Origin: Nitrospiraceae bacterium | GTDB taxonomy: Bacteria > Nitrospirota > Thermodesulfovibrionia > Thermodesulfovibrionales > Dissulfurispiraceae | Direction of reading: 5' to 3' | Assembly (NCBI GenBank): GCA_003170655.1 | Contig: PMYY01000128.1 | Span: 9,881-16,270 of the forward strand | Length of the DNA: 6,390 nt | Part shown: positions 1 through 5,819 of the stretch, piece after piece | Position numbering within the stretch: the first letter of the stretch is position 1 | How the letters are laid out: every line of letters begins with the position of its first letter | Notes under the pieces: model-generated | The model's database searches: none | Seen by the model: the letters and a program-made list of their open reading frames with translations, nothing else | Told to the model about the DNA's origin: nothing | Made by a program: the position numbers and the translations under genes

Positions 1-1137
1 ATTTTGAACATGCTCAGATAAGGCCCTTATAACGTCGCGTCCGGTGAGCAGGCCTGTAACTGTGACCGTTTTGCCGAAATAGATATTTTCGACGGGAACA
101 ACCTCTATGTCGAACCCCTTCCGCCGGAGTCTTTCTGCAAACCTGGACAAGATCGTATAAAAAGACACGCCTGTGAAGGTAACAAATTTCACCTTATTCA
201 TCTTCTCCGGCAGCTGGATCTTCAACCGCTTCGCCTGAGCAAGGAATTGAGGTACTAGCCCCACGCCGTTTTCGATCTGGGACAGTTCATCGTAATTCTT
301 CAGGGATGGAAATTCGACGGCTGCTTTGATATACAACTCATCAGCGGCAAAAACGATATGTTCGCCATGCTTTCGCTTGAACCGGGTCTGGAAACGGTGA
401 ATTATATCCAGCGCCGTCAGCGCGTCCTTTCTCTCCACATGTGCAAGCGTCTTCTTCCTATGGGCCGTAAGACCGACCGGAACGACAGCGATTGACTGGA
501 CATAAGGGTAGAATTTATAGAGATCGTTTATGGTGCGGGCCAGCTCCTTGCCGTCGTTGTATCCGGGACAGAGCACGATCTGAGTATGCATCCTTATTTT
601 ATGCTCCGCAAAGAACCTTAGGTCCCGAAGAATATCTCCCGCCTTGGGATTGCCCAGCATGCGGTTCCTGATTTCCGTGTCAGTCGAATGGACCGAGATG
701 TAAAGCGGGCTAAGGTGCTGTTCTACTATCCGCTTCTTATCGCCCTCTGTCATGCCGCTGAGGGTGATATAATTCCCATACAGAAAGGACATACGGTAAT
801 CCTCATCTTTTACATACAGGGTCTTGCGCATTCCTTTGGGCAACTGCAAAACAAAGCAGAAGATGCACCTATTGCCGCACTTTTTCAGATTGAAAGGCTT
901 CAGTACGATCCCAAGCTCAGACGACCCGCCCCCTGTCTCTACAGGAACCTGCATCGTCTCATTACCTCTCGCCACGAGCAGATCGAGTTCCGGCTCGTTA
1001 CAGTAATACATCAAATCGATGCTGTCCCGAATCCTGCTTCCATTGACCGCAATAAGCCGGTCACCGGACCTGAGTCCAGCCCCTGCCGCTTTACCTTCTT
1101 GCAGGACCTCTTCTATCTCAATGCCGCTACTTTTCAT
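1..1137 (-). CDS. PDZ-radical SAM protein of the DUF512 family, 5' part (C-terminus beyond window edge)
   Basis: 379 residues are visible and the frame is still open at base 1; relatives are somewhat longer, so a few dozen residues are missing. Residues 1 to about 65 form a PDZ-like domain with AGLRSGDRLIAVNG (19-32). A radical-SAM cluster follows: C87-x3-C91-x2-C94 in KCGNRCIFCF, then QLPKGMRKTLYVKDEDYRMS and GNYITLSGM, hallmarks of the DUF512 group. The rest is the TIM-barrel core (LYISVHSTD, LGNPKAGDIL, QIVLCPGYNDG, VVPVGLTAHR) and the DUF512 domain proper (ADELYI, ENGVG, FTGVSF, NIYFGKTVTVTGLLTG). The cluster should bind [4Fe-4S] and cleave S-adenosylmethionine; the substrate is unknown. 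The ATG at 1137 overlaps the previous gene by 11 bases. An in-frame TAA lies three codons upstream with no other start between, which fixes this start. Ribosome-site match is poor, suggesting coupling. Confidence 0.92.
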   Translation of the reverse strand, partial: MKSSGIEIEEVLQEGKAAGAGLRSGDRLIAVNGSRIRDSIDLMYYCNEPELDLLVARGNETMQVPVETGGGSSELGIVLKPFNLKKCGNRCIFCFVLQLPKGMRKTLYVKDEDYRMSFLYGNYITLSGMTEGDKKRIVEQHLSPLYISVHSTDTEIRNRMLGNPKAGDILRDLRFFAEHKIRMHTQIVLCPGYNDGKELARTINDLYKFYPYVQSIAVVPVGLTAHRKKTLAHVERKDALTALDIIHRFQTRFKRKHGEHIVFAADELYIKAAVEFPSLKNYDELSQIENGVGLVPQFLAQAKRLKIQLPEKMNKVKFVTFTGVSFYTILSRFAERLRRKGFDIEVVPVENIYFGKTVTVTGLLTGRDVIRALSEHVQN

Positions 1138-1678
1138 TCTGGGTTAATCCGCGATATACATACTGGAGTCCGGAGACTATAGTTAGAGTCGCGACTATCA
1201 GCATTGCAGTCCATGGGGCCTCATCCGGCAGGCTCGGTACGTTGATCGCAACAAGGATATATGCGATGAGCAGGAGCTGCGACGCAATCGCAGCCTTGCC
1301 GATGACGGTGGGTGCAACCCTGGTTATGTGTGAAGTAAGATAGAGCAAAAACCAGCCAAGCGTCACGATAAGGTCCCTGCTGATAACGGTGATGGTCAGC
1401 CACTTTGGTACCCAGCCGTAAACCGAAAAGAGAATAAACGATGTCAGCAGCAGTGCCTTGTCGGCAAGAGGATCGAGAAAGGCGCCGAGTTTCGTCTTCT
1501 GATCTGTGATCCTTGCTAAAAGACCGTCGAGCATGTCCGTGGTACTCGCAACGACAAAAAGCCCCAGAGCGTAATCATACCGCCTGTAGATAAGCGCGGT
1601 TACGAATACCGGTATGAGTACGATCCTCAGCAAGGTGATCATATTGGGCAAACTTATGAACTGTGACTGCATAACCAT
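1127..1678 (-). CDS. CDP-alcohol phosphatidyltransferase (PgsA / cardiolipin synthase type)
   Basis: 183 residues, an integral membrane protein with about six hydrophobic segments. It opens with LPNMITLLRIVLIPVFV, as PgsA-type enzymes do. The superfamily signature D-x2-D-G-x2-A-R-x8-G-x3-D-x3-D is complete: D48, D51, G52, A55, R56, G65, D69 and D73. These residues hold the catalytic metals and the CDP-diacylglycerol. The likely reaction condenses CDP-diacylglycerol with glycerol 3-phosphate (PgsA) or with phosphatidylglycerol (eukaryote-like cardiolipin synthase), releasing CMP. The later segment reads ISRDLIVTLGWFLLYL (99-114), then APTVIGKAAIASQ. The SRD replaces the ARE seen in E. coli PgsA and recalls CRLS1-type cardiolipin synthases, so the acceptor is left open. 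The start at 1678 gives MVMQSQ; the ATG at 1672 is an alternative. I see no Shine-Dalgarno site, so translation probably depends on the TAATG overlap with the TPR gene. Confidence 0.9.
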   Translation of the reverse strand: MVMQSQFISLPNMITLLRIVLIPVFVTALIYRRYDYALGLFVVASTTDMLDGLLARITDQKTKLGAFLDPLADKALLLTSFILFSVYGWVPKWLTITVISRDLIVTLGWFLLYLTSHITRVAPTVIGKAAIASQLLLIAYILVAINVPSLPDEAPWTAMLIVATLTIVSGLQYVYRGLTQNEK

Positions 1679-2781
1679 TACGGTATATTCAACGGCATAG
1701 TCTCGAACTGCAACTCGATCCCGATCTTTCTGTAACAGGGAGGGTTATTGGCTGCCGCGCCCTTGCGGAACGGCTTAGCAGAATTCAGAAGAAGCAGCCT
1801 TGCATGGCATTCTTCAAGCTTGAATTTATGCCTTTCAGCGTTGCTCAGCGCCGACCGTATTAATTTTTCAGCACGCCTGTCATCCCCCTGCATCCATGCG
1901 ACTTCGCCGTCGGAGAGGTCGCAATAAATGATGCCCCTCGGATCTTTAGTCTTCTTGAAGTTCCTGCGGGCAGTCCCGATGAACTCCTCTGCAAGTGTAA
2001 GATCGCCCTTCATCTTATGGACTGAGGCCAAACTCCATAGCGTGTACGAGTAGCTGACGATATCGCCGATCTCTTCATAAAGGCGTGTGGCCTTTTTAAA
2101 ATGGCTCAATGCCTTGCCGAAATCGCCCATCATGCGGTTTGCGTTGCCGATACCGCAATGGGTATAGGCGGTACCGAAACTGTCTTTTAGGGAGCGGAAC
2201 ATCTCGTTCGCCTGTTCGTAAAACTTCAACGATTCGGAGATTTTTCCGGCTATGCGGTGTGTCCCTCCGAGCCCGGCCAGGCAATAGGCAACCCCTGATT
2301 CGAATTTAACCGAGGCGAAGACGCGTCTCGACTCCTTGAAGGTCTCGATGGCCGCAGGTATCTTGCCTGCCACCCTCAGGGAACCGGCTTCGGCCCATAG
2401 TGCGAAGGCCATGCCTTTCTTGTCATCGGCGCCGAGGTATATCTTGCGGGCCCTTGTGATGAGCTTTACTGCCTTCTGCCACATGCCGACCGCTCTAAAT
2501 GAAAGTCCCAATCCGACCATCGCATCGGCTGCCGTAAGATCATTGCACAGCCCTTCGCAGATTTCAAGCGCTTCGGTATAGAACTCCACCGAACTGTCGA
2601 AATCGCCCATAATCCGACAGACATCGGCGACGGCCATAGTTGCATCCAGCAGTCCTCCCGGGTCCTTTCGTTTCTGTGCCAATGCACGTGCCCTTTTGAA
2701 CAAACCCAGGGCCTCCCTATATTTCGATTTCTGTCTATATGACTCTGCTTCTTCGATAATTTCGTAAATTTTGTTGTCCAT
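1678..2781 (-). CDS. Tetratricopeptide repeat protein with eight 40-residue repeats
   Basis: 367 residues with no signal peptide or membrane segment, so probably cytoplasmic. It consists almost entirely of TPR-like helical hairpins. The pattern recurs every 40 residues without insertion or deletion: Gly-Asp/Lys/Met turns at 59-60, 99-100, 139-140, 179-180, 219-220, 259-260 and 299-300, and inter-repeat turns at 40, 80, 120, 160, 200, 240, 280 and 320. The 40-residue unit, rather than 34, resembles the longer TPR type of LGN/Rapsyn-like and TPR_12 proteins that bind partner peptides. After repeat 8, a low-complexity linker (about 335-348) leads to a short tail, IGIELQFETMPLNIP. No catalytic domain is seen and the partner is unknown. 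ATG at 2781 shares one base with the rpe stop (TAATG), with a modest GGGAAAA upstream. The stop has the same one-base overlap with the next gene. Confidence 0.88.
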   Translation of the reverse strand: MDNKIYEIIEEAESYRQKSKYREALGLFKRARALAQKRKDPGGLLDATMAVADVCRIMGDFDSSVEFYTEALEICEGLCNDLTAADAMVGLGLSFRAVGMWQKAVKLITRARKIYLGADDKKGMAFALWAEAGSLRVAGKIPAAIETFKESRRVFASVKFESGVAYCLAGLGGTHRIAGKISESLKFYEQANEMFRSLKDSFGTAYTHCGIGNANRMMGDFGKALSHFKKATRLYEEIGDIVSYSYTLWSLASVHKMKGDLTLAEEFIGTARRNFKKTKDPRGIIYCDLSDGEVAWMQGDDRRAEKLIRSALSNAERHKFKLEECHARLLLLNSAKPFRKGAAANNPPCYRKIGIELQFETMPLNIP

Positions 2782-3437
2782 TATTTTCCCAGTTCTTCCC
2801 TTAGCTTTTTTATGAATGCGGAATAGTCGCCGGAACCGAAAAATGCGGAACCCATAACAAGGATATCCGCACCTGCCCTTGTTATCTTAGCTGCGTTTTC
2901 GATCTTCACGCCTCCATCGACTTCGATAAGTACAGAAAAGTTTCTTTCGGTTATCGTATCCTTCAATTTTCTGATCTTCTCCAATGCCGAGGGGATGAAC
3001 TTCTGCCCTCCGAACCCCGGATTTACGGACATTATAAGCACCAGCTCGATGTCGGAAAGTATATAGTCGAGGCTGCAGAGAGGTGTCGCAGGATTCAGGG
3101 AAACTCCGGCCTTGACCCCCTCTTCCTTGATACACTGTACAGAACGGTGGAGATGCGTCGTTGCCTCGGCGTGCACGGTTATATAGTCTGAACCCGCCGA
3201 CGCGAAGTCGTGGGCGTATTTATCCGGGTCCGAAATCATTAGGTGGACATCGATCGGAAGTTTCGTTATTTTCCTGATACCTTCTACAAACATCGGACCT
3301 ATGGTGATGTTCGGCACGAAATGCCCGTCCATGACATCGACATGGACCAGTTCGGCCCCTGCTTCCTCTGCGGCGCGGATTTCATCGCCAAGACGCATGA
3401 AGTCGGCCGATAATATGGATGGAGCAATGCGGGTCAC
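2781..3437 (-). CDS. rpe: Ribulose-phosphate 3-epimerase
   Basis: 218 residues, the usual full length. Interconverts D-ribulose 5-phosphate and D-xylulose 5-phosphate in the cytoplasm, in the pentose phosphate pathway. It is a TIM barrel with all expected signatures: IAPSILSADF at 4-13, VHVDVMDGHFVPNITIGP at 31-48, DVHLMI at 63-68, MSVNPGFGGQKFIP at 136-149, EVDGGV at 172-177 and GSAFF at 196-200. The metal ligands expected for the family are H32, D34, H65 and D174, with D34 and D174 as the acid/base pair. Translation begins at a GTG (3437-3435), giving (M)TRIAPSIL at the normal N-terminal position. It is preceded by a strong AGGAGG site with a 7-base spacer, which decides the start. The GTGA sequence overlaps the PASTA stop, and the TAA stop shares one base with the following ATG. 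Confidence 0.97.
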   Translation of the reverse strand: MTRIAPSILSADFMRLGDEIRAAEEAGAELVHVDVMDGHFVPNITIGPMFVEGIRKITKLPIDVHLMISDPDKYAHDFASAGSDYITVHAEATTHLHRSVQCIKEEGVKAGVSLNPATPLCSLDYILSDIELVLIMSVNPGFGGQKFIPSALEKIRKLKDTITERNFSVLIEVDGGVKIENAAKITRAGADILVMGSAFFGSGDYSAFIKKLREELGK

Positions 3438-3949
3438 TTTTTTTCCTCCTCAAAACTGCCGAGACTGACAATTACGCGGAAATTCTCACCGCCCTTTTCG
3501 TCGCTCTCCGGTCTTTGGGCTATTATTATATTTTTATCGACATCCGAATGAACATTAATCACTTTAGCTATCCGTATTGATCTTTCGGCAAGAACAGTCT
3601 CTGCCTCATCGAGCTTCATGCCTACAACGTCCGGTACATACTGGACCTTCGGACCTTTGCTCACCACCACTTTGATACCACGGCCTTCCTTAACATCGCT
3701 CGCAGCCGGTATGTCCTGCCGAACGATATACCCCGCAGGTATATCCGAATCGTAATCTTCTGCAGCACCCAGTAAGTGCAGGTCCTTTGCCTGAAGCACG
3801 TTCACAGCCTCGGCAACGCTTTTTCCCTTCAGGTTGGGCACCTCTACCGTATTGCTCAAGCTCAATATCTTGAATGTGAGATGCCCGGCAACCATGCCGA
3901 CAATAAAAAGAATTCCAATATAAAGCGGGACTTTTACGAATCTGTTCAT
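3434..3949 (-). CDS. Membrane-anchored two-PASTA-domain protein, no kinase or transpeptidase domain
   Basis: 171 residues. A short positive N-terminus (MNRFVK) precedes a single hydrophobic segment at about 8-28, predicting an N-in anchor with the rest outside the cytoplasmic membrane. Two PASTA repeats follow: about 34-99 (VEVPNLKGKSVAEAVNVL to IKVVVSKGP) and about 102-164 (YVPDVVGMKLDEAETVL to FRVIVSLG). The protein ends in an acidic/basic tail, EEEKK. PASTA domains in Ser/Thr kinases and class B penicillin-binding proteins bind muropeptides or beta-lactams, or act as spacers. This protein has neither catalytic domain, so a cell-envelope sensing or adaptor role is inference. The start ATG at 3949 overlaps the rsmB stop (ATGA) and has an AAAGGGG site at 3959-3953 with a tight 3-base spacer. 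The stop overlaps the rpe GTG by four bases. Confidence 0.9.
   Translation of the reverse strand: MNRFVKVPLYIGILFIVGMVAGHLTFKILSLSNTVEVPNLKGKSVAEAVNVLQAKDLHLLGAAEDYDSDIPAGYIVRQDIPAASDVKEGRGIKVVVSKGPKVQYVPDVVGMKLDEAETVLAERSIRIAKVINVHSDVDKNIIIAQRPESDEKGGENFRVIVSLGSFEEEKK
3445..3450 (-). promoter_or_regulatory. Strong Shine-Dalgarno site of rpe (GTG start)
   Basis: AGGAGG on the minus strand, followed by a 7-base A-only spacer and the GTG start at 3437. It lies inside the last codons of the PASTA gene and encodes part of its EEEKK tail. It is the closest match to the anti-Shine-Dalgarno sequence at any junction in the window and may compensate for the GTG start. Confidence 0.8.
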
Positions 3950-5280
3950 TTTCCCCTTTCGAGCCTGGCAGCAAAAAAGCCATCCATAGCATAATCCGGT
4001 CCATCCCTGTGTGGCCAGGTGCGGTAAAATAGATGCCCAGCCTCGTTACTATACGCAAATTGAGCAAGGAATGAATAGGCCCCTTGTATAATACTAAAAT
4101 CGGGATGGGACTGCAAAAAAGATTTAATTACGGCTTCACCCTCTTCCGGCTCGGTAGAGCATACCGAATATACCATGCTTCCGCCGGGCTTTAATAGCCT
4201 GGCCGCACTGCTCATGAAACTGATCTGCATTGCCCTGAACCGGGCCAGGTCCTTCTCCTCATGCCGGTATTTCACATCGGGGTTGCGCCTGATTACTCCC
4301 ATGGATGTGCAGGGCGCATCGAGAAGCACCTTATCGAATATGCCGTTCACATATTGTTTCATATCGCCCCGGATTACCGTGACCGACTTGAGCCCGAGCC
4401 TTGAAACATTGTCTTTCAGTCTCCTGACCCTATCAGCATCGATCTCCACCGCAACGACTTCCCCCTCATCTTTCATGAGCCGAGCTATATGGGTCGTCTT
4501 CCCTCCGGGTGCAGCACAGGCATCGAGGACACGTTCGCCGGGAAAAGGGTTGAGCAGATACGCGATAAGCTGGGCAGCTTCATCCTGAATAACATACGAT
4601 GAAACATCCAGCGGGATCTGTCGGGGCGCAACGCCTTTAATGATGATCCCAACCGGTGAATACCTCGTCTCTTGGGCCTCTATTCCGCCTTCCTCAAGCG
4701 CTTTCATAGCACCTTTTCGGTCGCCGTCTATCCTGACGGTGAGCGGAGGGATTTCGTTATTCGCTTGAGCAAGCTTGAGCGCCTCAATTCGTCCGAGTCG
4801 GACAATCCACCTGCGGATGAGCCAGGAGGGATGAGATGTCGTAATGGAAATATAGCTGACGGTCTCTTTTTCATCAGGGGACCCTATATCTTTGCTCTGC
4901 CTCAGGTAACTCCTGAGGACCGCATTCACCAGGCCGGCCTTACCCTTCCGGTCACTTCGTCCTTTCTCGATATTTACCGATTCGTTCACCGCCGCCCATT
5001 CGGGCACGCGCATGAATTTTATCTGGTAGACTGCTATCCGCAGATTGTTCATGGTGTCCGGCGGCAGAGACGAAGGCTTATCCAGGAATTTTGCCAATAT
5101 CCAGTCAAGGTAGTCCCTGTACCTGAGAACGCCGTAAACGATCTCCATCAAGAAAGAGCGCTCGCGGTCGTCCAGCTGCCCGGACAGGGTCTCCAGCACC
5201 TCTTTGGGTTTGTGTGATGCTCCTGCAACCGCAGCGAATATTTTCGAAAGTGCTTGCACCGCGATTGCTCTGGTGGTCAT
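3946..5280 (-). CDS. rsmB: 16S rRNA (cytosine(967)-C(5))-methyltransferase RsmB
   Basis: 444 residues, close to the usual length of about 430-450. Uses S-adenosylmethionine to methylate C967 of 16S rRNA during small-subunit assembly. Residues 1 to about 128 form the helical NusB-like RNA-binding domain. The Rossmann methyltransferase domain follows, with DACAAPGGK at 253-261 (SAM-binding motif I), VEIDADR at 278-284 (motif II acidic residue), D306 in RGDMKQY, DAPCTSMG at 321-328 and YSVCST at 371-376. C374 is the expected nucleophile and C324 the expected release cysteine of the two-cysteine m5C methyltransferases. The NusB-like domain distinguishes it from RsmF and other NSUN-type paralogues. 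The start is ATG at 5280, 14 bases after the DUF116 stop, with only a weak ribosome site. The TGA stop overlaps the next ATG by four bases (ATGA). Old synonyms are sun and rrmB. Confidence 0.96.
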   Translation of the reverse strand: MTTRAIAVQALSKIFAAVAGASHKPKEVLETLSGQLDDRERSFLMEIVYGVLRYRDYLDWILAKFLDKPSSLPPDTMNNLRIAVYQIKFMRVPEWAAVNESVNIEKGRSDRKGKAGLVNAVLRSYLRQSKDIGSPDEKETVSYISITTSHPSWLIRRWIVRLGRIEALKLAQANNEIPPLTVRIDGDRKGAMKALEEGGIEAQETRYSPVGIIIKGVAPRQIPLDVSSYVIQDEAAQLIAYLLNPFPGERVLDACAAPGGKTTHIARLMKDEGEVVAVEIDADRVRRLKDNVSRLGLKSVTVIRGDMKQYVNGIFDKVLLDAPCTSMGVIRRNPDVKYRHEEKDLARFRAMQISFMSSAARLLKPGGSMVYSVCSTEPEEGEAVIKSFLQSHPDFSIIQGAYSFLAQFAYSNEAGHLFYRTWPHRDGPDYAMDGFFAARLERGK

Positions 5281-5294
5281 AGAATGTTACTCAA

Positions 5295-5819
5295 TTACCT
5301 GGAGCCGGCAAAAAAGGCGATTGCCTCTCGCACCTTGGCAAGATCGACCCTCGTATTGACGCACGGGCCGAAAGGCCGTTCGTTGAGGATGCCTATCACA
5401 GGCAGCGGGTAAGTATCTACGAGGCCGCTGCTAAGGTCCCTCTCGCATGCTACAGCTATTATCGCGTCGGGCCTCGCCTCCTTGACGATGCGGCGGGCGA
5501 TGGTGCCCCCGGTGGCGACAAACAGCCTCAGGTTATTGTCTTCGGATATTTTTATAAGGTCTCTTATCTCGCACTTTCCGCATCTTTTGCAGTTCGAAAT
5601 ATTGTGGGTTATCCTCACATCGCATTCGGTGGTCTGAAGACAGTGAGGCAGCATAAGCAGCAGGGTGCCGGCTCGGTAGCTGCCAGCCCTGACCAAGCGG
5701 TTGTTGAGTTTGATTATGAAGATCTGAAATACCTCTTTCCTGCTCTTTAAGAAGGCCCCTGCTAACATCATAGCCGGATAGAGGATCTTGAGGACTACTC
5801 CCCTAAGAAAATTTCTCAT
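5295..5819 (-). CDS. DUF116 family cysteine-rich protein, function unknown
   Basis: 174 residues, recognised as DUF116 by the blocks LPHCLQ, CKRCGKC, ACERDLSSG and NERPFGPCVNTRVD. A hydrophobic stretch at about residues 8-23, flanked by Arg and Lys, suggests an N-terminal membrane anchor or amphipathic helix. Seven cysteines are visible: C60, C66, C77, C80, C83, C125 and C153. C77-x2-C80-x2-C83 resembles an iron-sulfur or zinc ligand set, but no ligand has been shown and the biochemical role of the family is unknown to me. The ATG at 5819 is preceded by an AAGGA site (5829-5825) with a 5-base spacer, inside the fmt tail. The 17-base overlap with fmt and the 14-base gap to rsmB place it in a translation-related block. 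That position is suggestive only and does not prove a role in translation. Confidence 0.9.
   Translation of the reverse strand: MRNFLRGVVLKILYPAMMLAGAFLKSRKEVFQIFIIKLNNRLVRAGSYRAGTLLLMLPHCLQTTECDVRITHNISNCKRCGKCEIRDLIKISEDNNLRLFVATGGTIARRIVKEARPDAIIAVACERDLSSGLVDTYPLPVIGILNERPFGPCVNTRVDLAKVREAIAFFAGSR

Noticed and set aside
1..30. Missing stop of the DUF512 gene read as truncation
   Set aside because: The frame simply runs off the window. The GKTVTVTGLLTG region shows the domain is still in progress, so there is no sign of a broken gene.
688..1182. 164-codon open frame on the plus strand
   Set aside because: Antisense to the DUF512 radical-SAM gene, including its cysteine cluster. The translation has no domain-like pattern.
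1821..2781. 120-base tandem DNA repeat
   Set aside because: The 40-residue period exists at protein level, but the nucleotide copies are strongly diverged, so it is an old domain repeat and not a recent tandem repeat.
3690..4067. 125-codon minus-strand frame overlapping the rsmB tail and PASTA start
   Set aside because: Out of frame with both well-supported proteins, with no domain. Cysteines and Arg/Gly richness come from the frame shift.
4175..4588. 137-codon plus-strand frame rich in Ser and Leu
   Set aside because: Antisense to the SAM-binding motifs of rsmB; the composition is that expected of an antisense shadow.
4672..5217. 181-codon open frame on the plus strand
   Set aside because: It lies wholly antisense to rsmB, whose protein has complete family motifs. 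The plus-strand translation shows no recognisable domain.
5281..5294. Possible terminator or promoter in the only intergenic gap
   Set aside because: Fourteen bases are too few, with no hairpin or T-run visible.
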